DNA from: Gnetum montanum
Lineage: Eukaryota; Streptophyta; Gnetopsida; Gnetales; Gnetaceae
Direction of reading: 5' to 3'
Length of the DNA: 64,000 nt
NCBI GenBank assembly: GCA_015680685.1
Contig: MNCI01003111.1
Location: 114,030 to 178,029 of the forward strand
Numbering within the stretch: the first letter of the stretch is position 1; each line of letters opens with the position of its first letter. This document shows positions 11,541 to 22,420 of the stretch, one piece after another. The notes beneath the pieces are model-generated. The model worked only from the letters and a program-made list of their open reading frames with translations. It ran no database searches and was not told where the DNA came from. The position numbers and the translations under genes were made by a program.

Positions 11541-13340
11541 CATGGACCTTCATGAGCATCTTGTAACACTTTTTGCTGGTCATAAATAGGTACACACCAT
11601 CTAACAAGCCCATATACACAAATTTCATACAAGTTGCCATTTATTTCCATGTATTTTTTAGATTTTTGAAGGAATTATTCATTTTTTTCCTATTCCATTC
11701 AATAGGAAGCTCTTTGTGTGGTGAGATACATCAGGTACTATTTAGTCCATGGTTGTTTTATTGAATTTATAGCCTTTGCTATTCTAGTGAAGAGGTCCTA
11801 ATTGGGAAATTGGTCTAATAATGATTCTAATTAGTTGTTTGTCTCCCATTTTAACCGTTATAAATGATCAACTACAACATTTTCTATCCCTTTCTATTAA
11901 TCATTGTGATGTCAAAATCTTGAAGAATCACAAGCCATCTAATCACTCTAGGGTTGACCATTGGCTTATTCATTAAAAATTGGATGGCATTATGGTTAGT
12001 GTGGATACTAATTTGATAACTAAGCACATAATGCTTGAATTTTTCAAGTGTGTACACCATGACTATAAACTCCTTTTTAGTTTTGGTGTAGTTTAATTAT
12101 GCTTTGGTGATGCTCCTACTAGTATAGTGTATGTACTATGGTGTCTTTTGATCATCAAGTTGTGTCAATACTACCCCAAGTGCATAATTGGGGGCATCAG
12201 TCATGATATGAAAAGTCCTTGACCCATTCGAGGCTTGAAGGATTGGTATGTCAACTAAATTCTATTTCAAAGTTTCGAACACCTTTTCACATGACTCAGT
12301 CCACTCAAAAGGTGCATTCTTCTTTGTAAGTTATATCAATGATTTGGCTATTTTTGAGAAGTTTTCAATGAATCTTCTATAGTATCTTGTATGGCCTAAA
12401 AAGGATATTACATGTTTTACTATATGTGGCCTTTGAGTGATATTTTGGATGACTTTGATTTTTTCAAGGTCTACCACTATATCCTTTTGGAAGATTTTGT
12501 GTCCCAGTACTATGCTTTCCTAGACCATAAGATGTCTCTTTTGCTAGTTGAGCTTTAGATTACTTTCAACACATCTTTTAATTACTTGCTCCAACTGATC
12601 CAGGGCTTGTTGGAAATCTAGCTCATATATGAAGAAATCATCCATGAAAACTTCAACACCATTTCCTATCTACTTTTGGAACATGCTTAAAACCAGTCTC
12701 TAGAAGGTTGTTGGCACATTGCATAGACCAAAAGGCATTTCTCTATAAGCAAACATTCTCCATGGGTTGGTGAACATGGTTTTCTTTTGGTCCTTAGGTG
12801 CAATGTGGTTTGATTATATCTATTGTACACATCCAGAAAATTATAGTACTCATGTCCTAAAATTGTGTCTAGGACTTGATCAACAAAGGGTAATGGAAAA
12901 TGATCCTTAAACATGGTTGAGTTCAACAACCAGAAGCCTATGCAGATGTGTAGTTTGCCTCCCTTCTTTAAAACTATCACCAAAGGGCTTACCCATTCAC
13001 TATCTGTAATTGAATAAATGAATTATGCCTTTAGCAACTTTTTAAATTCTTACTTGACTACCTCCTTGAGTTTAGGATTAAGTCTTCATTGAGGTTGGCA
13101 TTTTGGTTTGATTACAAGATTAGTGTAGATATGATGTTGGTAGATTTGTGGATTAATTCCTATGATCTCATCATAAGACCATGTGAATGATGTGGGCCAT
13201 CTATTAAGTATTTCCAGTAGTTTCCCTATTTGTTCCTTGTCTAGCTTGGCATTAATAATTACAAGCTTCTTATTGCTTAGAAATGTGTATTCTAATGTTG
13301 CCAATAGGGCCTTTAATTCCAATGGTTTTGGTTCCATTAT
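11541..13340 (-). pseudogene. Element B reverse transcriptase and RNase H (broken)
   Basis: Readable parts are 13086-13337 (linker with FTWSYDEIIGINPQIYQHHI, aligned to the same linker in A and E) and 12687-12983 (RT fingers with KGGKLHICIGFWLLNSTMFK and FPLPFVDQVLDTI). Around 12600-12660 the minus strand encodes the catalytic-loop region with VEVFMDDFFI, and 11870-12100 encodes RNase H. Stops interrupt every segment. The protein family and order match Athila pol. Confidence 0.75.
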
Positions 13341-14250
13341 GTCTGGGATTTACAAGTGTTCCTAATCTATTTCTTTCTCCTGATTGTTCTAAGGGTAAGA
13401 GTGTCTTTTCCTTAAGTGTTCCAACATATCTATTTCTGCTACATAGGTATTGATGATCTATTCTTCTGGTTCCATTTACTTATAAAATTGGATTTCTTCA
13501 TTGGTAATCAACCACTAGGTGCCTTCTTGTTGGATGGCTACTATGTACAAGCAATTTTGCATACAACTTATTTCTATGCATTGATTGCATGCCTTAGTCT
13601 CTTTTCATTAAATGGCCCAAATTCTTTGCACATAATTACACCCATGATTGTTGTATGTGACACATGAAACTCTTTGTCTATGTTTGATTCTGGCTTCATC
13701 TTCCTTGGAAAATTCCAAGGACGAATCACAAATTCCAAGCTTAGCATCCATGATGCTAAGCTAAGCTCTTTCCATGATAATTGGAAACTCTCCCTTGTTT
13801 TTCTATACATGAATTACTAGAAAATTAGTGGGATAAGACTAGCCACTGATGGTGGTAATTACATCATCCACCTGTCAAAGTGGAACAATGATTGACTAGT
13901 TTGTTAGCTCTAAATGAATGTTACTTTTCTTTAGTGGTGGGAGGTTCCAAGCCTAGTACATGTCTTGAGATATTAGGTTTCTAGACCTAGAATCTAATAA
14001 AGCTTTGAAAAAAAATTTCCTACTATTTGGAGATAAATCAAGGGACTTCCTGGATCAATTATTTTCTATGAAAGAGGCCCTACCTTGATCCAATGGGTTA
14101 CTATTTGTGTGAGCATGATAGTTGTGATGCTTGGACTTGATGAAGTTGAAAGCCTAGTGCATTGGGAAGGACTTGATATGGATGGGATGAAGTTAGATAT
14201 GTTCCCCATTTGTTGAGTCTTCTTTGGCCTCATTCTGAAGAATGATCATT
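13341..14250 (-). pseudogene. Element B protease region (broken)
   Basis: The minus strand from about 14110 aligns by eye with the A, D and E protease segment: MLTQIVTHWIKVGPLS, then GSPLIYLQIVGN, then a decayed core around 13990-13960 where the catalytic DSG is no longer readable. It ends in a 79-codon open piece (13574-13810) with LSLASWMLSLEF in place of the usual WLSTIDARLGI. Several frameshifts are present. Confidence 0.65.
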
Positions 14251-16642
14251 TCTTGGATTGAGACTCATAAGTAAACTTCCTCTCATGTGTATTAACTACC
14301 CTTGTAGCACTTTTTGGCTAAGGTTGTGATGGAAAGTTCTACTACATAACAGAAGGTGGCAATGGTGGCATAGGACTAAAGTGTTGAGTCGTAGGTCCAA
14401 CTATTGGTGGATGCATATATAAGTTGGAATCAATCCTTGGCAGTATCGATTTATGGTATTTTGCCAAATAATATTGTGGGGTTTGAACATTTGCATGATC
14501 AAGCAAGATTGGATGTTGGACATAGTAACCACAAGGATCTAGTTATCAATATGGATACTGTTGGTGTAGTGGTGGCATGGCCCATGATTATGGTTGTTGC
14601 CACTACTGATGGTAGTGCTCTTGTGGCTGTAGCAAGGCTCCACTAGGATAGTACATTAGTTGAGGTTGTCACTTGTAGTTACCTTGATGATAAGGTAATT
14701 GTTTAGTTATCTAATTTTGAATAAATCATGGGTTAAGTGCATATGCCCTAGTTTCTTGCAGATGTACCATGATTAGACAACATCCCTTAAAATGTTCATA
14801 CTAGCACACAATGCAACCTTCATCATCTATGAAGATACCTAGCTATTGAATTAACTTCGCCCTTTTGTCCAAATTTCCTTTTCTTCTTTTTGTCTCTGCC
14901 TTTGTTAAGTGCTTGTTCTACTTTCTCCTCCATAATCTTTAGTGTTGTTGTACATCATTCATCTACCAAATCCCACATTTTTTCTTCCTATGCTACTACA
15001 TCGGCAATAGATTTCTGAATTGGTAGCATATCTTTTCTAACGACTTGATCCAAGGTTTCTTCCTTTTGGGTATCACATACCCATGCATCTCTTTTTCAGA
15101 TTGATGGAGCCCTATTTTATTCTTTAGTTGATTCCCTTTTTTTAAGTTCTTCTTCTTCTTTTGCCACTTGATTGATGAGCCTTTAAATCTGATGAGTGAT
15201 TAATTCTGATAGTATTCCTTGGGCATAAACCCCAAGGGTCTCTCTTATTTTGCTTCTCAGCCCATCTATGATGTGCCTTAGTTGTTCCTTTGATGAAAAT
15301 CCATGGCATGGACATCTGTGTAACAGTGAATAGTATATGCTCATTGCTACATCAAGGGTCTCATGAATCCCTTGTTTCTAGTTTTGGATTTTCTTTCTTA
15401 GGTTTAACACTCATGAATATGTTTGATATTTATCATTAAAAATTTCAAGCATGATACTCCAGCATCTAATGGATTCAAGTTCTAGTGACTTGTACTAGCT
15501 TTCTGCTTCCTTCACAAGTATTCTAGGAAACAACTTCAATTTTTGCTAATCACTTTCTATCTTTTGAAGGGCACAAGCATCGTGGATGCTTGAAGGTGAT
15601 GTTGAGGATCAGCGTTGTAACCTCCTTCAAACCTGGGCATGTTATTCATATCTAGCTATTTAATTCAACTATCTCTCATGTGTCTGGTTGGTATGTAAAC
15701 TACTTCTTGAATGTTAATCATTTTCTGGGTTACCATAAGGGGTTCATCATCATGATCAGGTTCATAAGCTCTCTGGTAGCAGTGACCCATTTTATGCTTG
15801 TGCCTCTCTTGGTCCTCTTTTCTCTCTCTATGTCTTCTTCTTTCATACTCATCATCTTTTAAATCAGAATACCTTGAGTATTGGTCATGATGACCATGAA
15901 CTCTTCTCTTTTTTCTATCAATATCTCAGTACTTGTGCTATCTCTTATCATTGTCCTCTAATGATCATGATGAAGCAAAGGAGGTAGTAGGAGAATAGTG
16001 CCAATTGGTTCTCCTTTCATGACTCTTGTGAGTTTCCTTGTAGGGCTTAGTAGGATCCCTTGGCCTAGAGTCCCACTTATATCTTGAGTTGGTATCCTTC
16101 CGCTTGTGTGCCTCTACTAGAGTATAGTGAAGTTGAGCTTTAACAGGTTCTTTTAGTCTAATGACAAGTGTCTTTGATGGCTTCTCAAGGTTCTAGTGGA
16201 GTTGTTCCTAAAGAAACTGATCAACATCAAGCTCTTCTATGCTAGTAGATGTGTTCACTTGCTTTCCTTTAGTATGAGCATGCTTGATTTCCATAGCAGT
16301 ATCTCTTTTTATCTGCTTCCTTGTAGGTTCATAGGGTCCAATCATGTGTTGAGTCACATGATACCCTTCTTGAATCTAGTCCAAGTACATTCATATTAGA
16401 GTAGTTTGTAGCATGGTTAGTGTTGCACATTCGGAAGGTAGAACTATGTTGCCTTGCATATCTCTCCACCTCATTTATCTATCTTGATGGAATATGAAGG
16501 TGAAGTCTGGATGATATGGATCAGTGTGAGCATAAGTAATTTGTGTCTACATTGGCATTCCCCAGTCTTATTCATTAGTAATTCTATCACTACTCCTTCT
16601 TGTATCCTTGGCATGTGATGATTGATCATTATGTGAAGCCAT
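14251..16642 (-). pseudogene. Element B gag (broken)
   Basis: The start is placed at the Met codon 16642-16640 (MASHNDQSSH), which aligns with the gag starts of A, D and E. It continues with YAHTDPYHPDFTFIFHQD, a strongly charged stretch (KDDEYERRRHRERKEDQERH) near 15830-15790, NMPRFEGGYNADPQHHLQAS near 15620, and a knuckle C-x2-C-x3-H-x3-C near 14800. The C-terminal part is Pro/Gln-rich. Many stops are present. Function by family: particle protein. Confidence 0.75.
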
Positions 16643-16761
16643 GTTATCGTTTTCTGATGGTTTATGTTAAGTGTGCTTTATATTAAGGTTGTGAAAATTA
16701 TATCTAGGTTCTGATACAATGAACTTTAGAAACTTAATTACTTAGTATAACATTGACTTAT

Positions 16762-16779
16762 CTTGACCAACAACGCCAA
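16762..16779 (-). other. Element B primer-binding site, tRNA-Asp-like
   Basis: The minus strand reads TTGGCGTTGTTGGTCAAG next to the 5' LTR, a decayed match to the tRNA-Asp primer complement seen in the sister elements. Confidence 0.6.
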
Positions 16780-17642
16780 TGATGAGTGGTGGAGTATCCA
16801 ACACACAACCATACGAGATACAAGTATTCATGCGCAATCCTGGTCAAACTTTGCAAATAAGGCAATGTGATTGTACCAATAATTAGTTAGCATTCACGAT
16901 TCTTGTCTTCCCATGTGAGCTAGTAAAATCAATGTGTACGATTTAACTCATGGTGAGGTATATGATAGTGATGTTGTATTGATCATTATGTTCCTAATAA
17001 ACATGACCTGAAGGTAAAAGTTTCTAAATCTAAGTAATAGTAAAACAAATCTAAACTAGCCTATGTGATGAGTAGTCGGTCTTGATCTTCTGATCACACC
17101 TTGGACTTTGTGCAACTGGGATTACCAAATACCTCACTACTGGGTATACTAAGTGATAGTACTATTGGGTTACCAAGTAGTTACACTTCCGTACTCAAGA
17201 TCAATCGTACTCATTTCACTTAATGACATTAAAAGTAAATTGCAAATAATCATAAACATTAACTATCAAAATAGTAAACAATAACCTAATTAAAAATAGT
17301 AATAAAACTAAGTGTTGTTGCAATGATGTAGAGTAATCTCGATCTTTATTTTTGGTTATGCAATGCGTTCAAGTACATCACCCTCAAATAAAGACTTCAT
17401 TTAATCACTTAACATCACACTGTGGGCACACAGTGCTAAGTACTGAATTCAAGAAAACAAATTAAAAGAGTTATGTTACTAAGTTATCAAATCTACTACA
17501 GATTTGTGCACCCAAGTATTGCTTATATAGCCTGGCACACATCTCGTGATATCGTTTATACAAAAACGTATGGTCAGATACGATAATGTATCTACGACAT
17601 CGTAACTGTGATATCGTTGGCTCAAAATTTTTGAACTTATCA
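16780..17642 (-). repeat. Element B 5' LTR, 863 bp
   Basis: It starts (minus) TGATAAGTTC and ends CCACTCATCA next to the primer site. A GATATC-type array lies at about 17620-17545, followed by a TATA-like CTATATAAGC at 17530-17521. It matches the split 3' LTR at 4954-5651. Confidence 0.8.
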
Positions 17643-17947
17643 ACATGATACCAAGGTGAAAGAATCTAAGGCTAACACAATGTTTTTAATAAAATCCTTA
17701 TATTTCAAGGTAAGAAATTCAAAAATTGAAATAACTAAAAAACATGTCATATTCCATTGTTTCCTTGAAAGATCATAATTGTGATGACATAAGAAACACA
17801 TACAGTTCATTTTAAATATCATTAGAGTGGCACATCTTATATTATTTTTATCTCTATTAATCATGAATCTACACTAACTCTTAAACTTTGGGATTTTAAA
17901 CACAATTAAATAAATATATAAGCCAAAAAAGAATGTTGATAACAATT
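17643..17947. other. Host flank of element B, no gene seen
   Basis: AT-rich unique-looking DNA. A 74-codon minus ORF (17640-17864) has no recognisable motif and spans the LTR boundary, so it is treated as chance. Confidence 0.5.
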
Positions 17948-18115
17948 GAGACCTTTTGCCCAAGGGTATAACATTATGGTCAAGGCACTCACCTCTTAGG
18001 TGGGAAGTTGTAGGTTCAATTCCTATCATGTATTTGAAGCTTTATTATGTCCAAAGACCAATAGGATCTATTGGACTATGACTATTGTGTCCAGATGACC
18101 ATATAATGGGAACTT
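17948..18115 (+). mobile_element. tRNA-derived SINE-like sequence
   Basis: A tRNA-like head contains an A-box-like TGGTCAAGGCA (17977-17987), an anticodon-like arm CTCAC/GTGGG with a 7-base loop CTCTTAG (17988-18004), and a B-box GGTTCAATTCC (18013-18023) that differs from the consensus by one G-to-A. The head does not close into a full cloverleaf and runs into unrelated sequence. This is the layout of a pol III SINE rather than a functional tRNA. The 3' end is not defined. Confidence 0.5.
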
Positions 18116-18178
18116 GTTTACGGTTGCCTCATCTCTCCATTGAGAATAACTCCTTCATCCATGGCAACATCAGATAGA

Positions 18179-18342
18179 CCTTCACCCCCTACCAGGGCCA
18201 ACAGCACCAACCCCTACCCACATAGGAGGGACCACACCCTTGAGTAGAGTAGGAATCAACCTTCACCCCCTACCAGGGCCAATAGCACCAACCCCTACCC
18301 ACATAGGAGGGACCACACCCTTGAGTAGAGTAGGAATCAAAC
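18179..18342. repeat. Tandem duplication, two 81-bp units
   Basis: TTCACCCCCTACCAGGGCCA begins at 18181 and again at 18262, with one visible base difference between units (CCAACAG versus CCAATAG). Part of the unit (CACACCCTTGAGTAGAGTAG) recurs a third time near 18420, so the locus has been duplicated more than once. Confidence 0.9.
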
Positions 18343-18485
18343 CCCTTTAGTTACCCTTTCAATGAGGGACCAACAATAACATAAGGTGATTAAGATAGTA
18401 TGCCTTTTCAATGAGGGACCACACCCTTGAGTAGAGTAGGAATCAAACCCCTTTAGTTGCCCTTTTCCATCTCGATTACCAACAA

Positions 18486-18743
18486 TAACATAAGGTGATT
18501 AAATAGTATGCCCTTTCAATGACCAAGTCTCTTTAGGGGTTCTCATCTTTCATACAACCGCCATACACTTTTATTTTTTAAATGCTAAAAAATGAGAAAA
18601 GGAGGTCAACACCTAACATAAGGTGATTAAATAGTATGCCCTTTCAATGACCAAGTCTCTTTAGGGGTTCTCATCTTTCATACAACCGCCATACACTTTT
18701 ATTTTTTAAATGCTAAAAAATGAGAAAAGGAGGTCAACACCTA
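18486..18743. repeat. Tandem duplication, two identical 128-bp units
   Basis: The unit starting TAACATAAGGTGATTAAATA at 18486 repeats at 18614 with no difference I can see through GGTCAACACCTA. This is either a very recent duplication or an assembly artefact. Confidence 0.9.
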
Positions 18744-18782
18744 TGGGTGCTGGTGTTGAAAAAGGCGAAAAGTAATAGGGAA

Positions 18783-18854
18783 GGGGCATTCCGAGAATCG
18801 AACTCGGGACCTCTCGCACCCAAAGCGAGAATCATACCACTAGACCAAATGCCC
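18783..18854 (-). tRNA. tRNA-Pro (anticodon TGG)
   Basis: The minus strand gives a complete 72-base tRNA: acceptor GGGCATT pairing with AATGCCC plus discriminator C, D-arm GGTCTAGTGGTATGATT, anticodon stem CTCGC/GCGAG with loop TTTGGGT (anticodon TGG), and TPsiC arm CCGAG/CTCGG with loop TTCGATT. A-box TCTAGTGG and B-box GTTCGATTC are intact and no intron is present. It matches the usual plant tRNA-Pro. On the minus strand the bases after the 3' end read TTCCCTATTACTTTTCGCC. No run of four T occurs until TTTTCG, which may serve as the pol III stop. Confidence 0.95.
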
Positions 18855-19047
18855 TTCAGGCACTTTGTGTTCTTATCAAATTTATTCATGGAATGCAATA
18901 TTGATAGCAAGTAAGTATGCACGTCCGACCAGGTCGAAGCTTGAGCGGCAATATATCGTAGCCATAAATGTACAAGCGTTTGAATTTGCCATCGCAACAC
19001 CCAGCAGCCGAAGTCGCCAAGCAAGGCTACTAGTTTTGATCAGTTTG

Positions 19048-20197
19048 ATGGAGCCAGCAGGCAGGGGCGGCAGCACCATTTCTGATCTGCCAGGTGATAT
19101 TCTGGAAAGAATTTTTAAACGCGCCCTTACTTCCGTCACAGATGCACTGTTCATCAGCACAGTCTGCAGGTCGTGGATGAAAATCGTTCGTTCTAGTGAT
19201 TCTCTGAAGCAGCACTGTGCCAGTCAAAATCCATGGCTCTTCGTGGTCTCCGACGGCAGCAGCGTCATGGCCTTCGACCCCGGTTGCTGCCAGTGTTTCT
19301 CCGTGACGCAGCGGCAGAAGCTGATCAGCAAGATCCAACTCCAAATCGGGGAAGGAGACGGAATTCTGTGCCAGAGTATAAACGATCGCTTTCTATTCAA
19401 GTCGAGGTTCCTCACCTCCTCTTCGCAGTTGTAGGTACAAGCTCCACCAATCCCCGCGAATGAAGCCATAGTGACGACTGCTCTGTTTGTGAAAAAACTG
19501 AGCAAGATTGTCGTGTTGGAGCGGCGCTTCGACCTTAGAATTCTAGAAATCAAAGAAGGCGCATGGTGCAGTTTCCCTTTGCAGCCCTATTTCGGGTCTT
19601 ATGCAGCGCAGGGCATTGTGGCCGGCCACATGCTCTACCCCTGGAACTCATATTCCTTCTGCTGCTTCGATCTTGAGTCGCAGCAGTGGGATGAACACAT
19701 TTTATTTTAAGCTGCCTCTGGGGATGCAACGTTGGAAGATAACGCTCGTCAATGGAGGAAATCATCACGGGCTTCTCCTGGCATGTCAGGCAGTCTCTGA
19801 TAATAACGGACGCAGTCAATATGTCGGCCGAGTACGATTAGCGGTGTGGAAAGGGTTGCACGAAGAAGCCCGCCATAAGGAAGGGGACCCGGAATTTCGC
19901 ACAGAGGTTCCTTGCGTAAAGATGAGTATGATGCCCAGTGATATGTTACGCAGGTTCTTTTGTGGAAAGGCTCTCAGCAAGAACTGTGCCGGCATGGATG
20001 GCGTCGTCTATTTTTGCAGGCGAGATGCGAGCGTTGTGGCTATGTATGACCTGTGCCTCGATGAGTGGAAGCTCGTGCCGCCTCCTCCTTCAGCATTGTT
20101 GTTGTTGGGTGAAAAAAAATTGCATCGGATCAAAAGGGAATTTAGTTGCCGGAGTGTCGACATGGATGAGCTGATGCTGGATGCAGTGAATGCTTGA
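19048..20197 (+). pseudogene. F-box protein gene, broken by one stop and one frameshift
   Basis: Start chosen at 19048 (MEPAGRGGSTISDLP), directly ahead of the F-box. Residues about 10-50 form an F-box: ISDLPGDILERIFKRAL, then VCRSWMKIVRSS. By family this binds SKP1 in SCF ubiquitin ligases. The rest resembles the C-terminal half of plant F-box/kelch-like proteins, with FDPGCCQCFSV, SYSFCCFDLESQQWDEH and VAMYDLCLDEWKLVPPPP, and would recognise the substrate. Two lesions: an in-frame TAG at 19432-19434 (after FLTSSSQL) and a shift at about 19697-19700, after WDEH, from frame 1 to frame 2. Both flanks read as coding, so introns are unlikely; a 41-bp GT-AG stretch at the stop is too short. The whole would be about 380 codons. 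It is either a recent pseudogene or carries two sequencing errors. It converges with the root-cap gene. Confidence 0.75.
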
Positions 20198-20872
20198 TTT
20201 TAGAGTGCTCTTAATGTTTCTTTGTTTACGTCACAAGTTTCATTGGCAGGTGGAGACCGAGATCAAATGTTTGTCGCCTGCCTTGATAAATTAATAAAGA
20301 ACAAGCTATTAGTATTAAATATTCAACTCAACTACCTACAGACGATGCAAATCTTTGATGCTTGTGCTGGGCATATTCAGATCTGTGCAAGTTCATTAGT
20401 TTTTTTTACCGAGGGACAATGTGCTTTGTTCTTTATGTGTCTCCCCTGATAACCTCGTTGGTGCATGCACTGGGACCACCATTGTTTTCCGTTTCATCCA
20501 TTAAAAATATTTTAATAGTAATAAAAGAACTCTGAAAATTATGCATTCAGTGGGGCTTCCCTGCTTTGCAGAATTCTTAAATCCATATTTATTTGCTATT
20601 AAATAAATGTACAAAAATCTCTAATTTCAATTTCAGTACTGCGATTTATTAGCTATAAATATTCATTACAGGTAACAGCCCATGTATCCATGAAATCGCT
20701 CATAACAATTTTGACGGCTCAAAGGGATGCAGAAGGAGGAGTAGTGTAGTACACATTCGCAAATACCTTGCAGGCTTATTGACAATGCGTAGAGTAGTAA
20801 ACTAACAGCTCATGACAAACCCAATGAGCGGTGATTACTGATGGTTTAAACCATTAACAAATCCAGATCATG
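20198..20872. other. Convergent intergenic region with both 3' ends
   Basis: No gene is seen. A plus-strand AATAAA at 20293-20298 lies about 95 bp after the F-box stop. A minus-strand AATAAA at 20650-20645 lies about 225 bp after the root-cap stop. Both are candidate poly(A) signals. Confidence 0.4.
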
Positions 20873-22329
20873 TCAAGAGACTCCACGGCCAAATCTACAG
20901 ACTGTACAGTCGGTAGCAAACAAATGAGAGACAGAGAACTTATCATGGCCACCGAGAACGGGCATGGCAGCGCCGATGTTAACAGGGCTCCGGTAGCCAG
21001 GCGCATAGGTTTGGCCAAGAACACCGGAAACATGAGGCGTGACATGATAGAAGCTGAAACGCACCTCCAGATGTGCCAGGCAATCCTGGGCATCCATGCC
21101 ATAACCATGCACTCTGCTCTCCTTCTGCGTAACCGGCACCACCCTGGCACTCACGGAGAAGGCCTCGCCGTCGATCCTGACGGCATTGAAGGGCTCCAGC
21201 CGTCGGATGGCCAGCCCGGTACTCTGCCAGGCACCGCCGTGGCCGGCGGGCAGCTCCAGGTCATTGTCGTCTAAACGGATGGTCATATGGTGCTGCCGCG
21301 GATCCCAGCGGACCAGCCTTTGAGCGCCCACGTAGAGTCGGCGACCGTCGGGTAGCAGTATGGCCAGCGCCTGTACCCATGTGAAGTCACGCCGGCCCCT
21401 CACCGGACTCGATTTCCCGATGAAGTGCGCGTTGATGTGCAGTTGGGAGTCGGTGAATAGACAAAAGTCTCTGTCCTTTTTGCCGTGAAAGTAGAACGTG
21501 ATGCCGTCTCCTCCTATGAATCGCGGATCTTGGCACACCGCTCCCGGCTTGTCGCATTCTGCCCAAACAAACCAAAACCACTACACGATTTAACACTTCA
21601 CAGTCATCCCAGTGTCTTCACTTTTTAACATTAATATGAAATTTCAGGGCTCCTGTACAGGGACAGGTCAAATGCAACTTAGAACCATTGGCGCGGTCCT
21701 TTACGGTAAAATTGTAAAAACAAGATCGGAGGGAAAATTCCCACGGCTTAGAATGGACCATTTGAATCCAACGTTTTTCCTCTTAGAGTCTTGGACAAAC
21801 ATCCCAAAGTTTCCTATTCTTACAGTGAAACAAAGTAACAAACTAGAACCCGCATATGAAAAGTTATGAACCCAATTCTGCAAATAATTGCTACAAGAGA
21901 GATGCAGTTGAAGCCCTTATCAGAAAACGGATCAATGTACGATAAACGGAAAGGGTAAAAAAGGGAAAAGGAAAACAGCGCAATGGACGCGCTAATGAAT
22001 AACCACACCGAATGCTTGCCATGGTAATTCTCAAAAATATTCAACCTTAGGTCCAGTAATCTTAGTGCTAAAGATGATTATGCATCAATGTAATGAGTAT
22101 AAGCTATTGACTACAGCGAGTGGGTGTAAAGTCTACCGCAAATGGGTTTGCAGAGTTTGCAGTCAACTTGGCACATGGTTGGGCAACCAGGCGGGCAACG
22201 GTGAGGGATGCCGTAGCATTTGCCATAGTAGGGGTCTGCGCAGCTTGCTTTCCATGCCTCGGCTTCGCTTGTTGCTGCTGCCAGTAGCAGCATCATCAGA
22301 GCAACTACCACGGTAGTTTTCGAACTCAT
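20873..22329 (-). CDS. Root-cap / LEA-related secreted protein, two exons
   Basis: Exon 1 is 22329-22137 and exon 2 is 21558-20873, joined across a 578-bp GT-AG intron (22136-21559; donor GTAGAC, acceptor GGGCAG, phase 1). The joined CDS is 879 bases, 292 residues plus TGA. Start 22329 is preferred over the in-frame Met at 22371 because it opens a clean signal peptide (MSSKTTVVVALMMLLLAAAT, cut near SEAEA). A Cys-rich part follows (CADPYYGKCYGIPHRCPPGC, then CKPICECDKPGAVC). The long C-terminal domain has QDPRFIGGDGITFYFHGKK, LHINAHFIGK and GVLGQTYAPGYRSP and ends with DCTVCRFGRGVS. These are hallmarks of the plant Root_cap family (Pfam PF06830). Family knowledge: secreted proteins expressed in root cap and embryos, with unknown biochemical role. 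The splice join recreates the conserved CECDKPGAVC, which supports the model. The frame is intact. Confidence 0.92.
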
Positions 22330-22414
22330 TGCTTTCGACTTTTGATGAGCTTCTTGTCGATGGTCTGTCATTTATGTGTGAAAATGGTGGTGGTGACTGG
22401 TGAGTAGCAGGGAT

Positions 22415-22420
22415 CACGTG
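22415..22420 (-). promoter_or_regulatory. G-box CACGTG upstream of the root-cap gene
   Basis: A perfect CACGTG lies 86 bp before the chosen ATG. TATA-like CATAAAAATAAC sits further upstream (about 22462-22448, minus). The TSS is unknown, so it could be in the promoter or in the 5' UTR. Confidence 0.35.

Larger units (their letters stand above)
4954..17642 (-). mobile_element. Element B: Athila-like LTR retrotransposon with third ORF, interrupted by A
   Basis: On the minus strand the order is 5' LTR 17642-16780, primer site, gag, protease, RT/RNase H, integrase, a long 3' region with a third coding remnant, a polypurine tract and a 3' LTR of which only 5651-4954 is visible before element A. 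The internal part is about 11.1 kb, roughly 2.8 kb longer than in D or E. The excess lies between integrase and the 3' LTR. All coding parts are heavily decayed. The 5-bp duplication next to the 5' LTR would be ACATG (17643-17647); its partner is outside the window. Confidence 0.85.

Noticed and set aside
17977-18023. A second functional tRNA gene
   Set aside because: A/B boxes and an anticodon-like arm are present but the acceptor stem does not pair; more like a SINE head.
19434-19472. A short GT-AG intron removing the F-box stop
   Set aside because: It would be about 41 bp, too short for a plant intron, and the sequence inside reads as coding.
20870-21274. 134-codon plus-strand ORF opposite root-cap exon 2
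   Set aside because: It is the antisense shadow of a strongly conserved coding exon and has no domain of its own.
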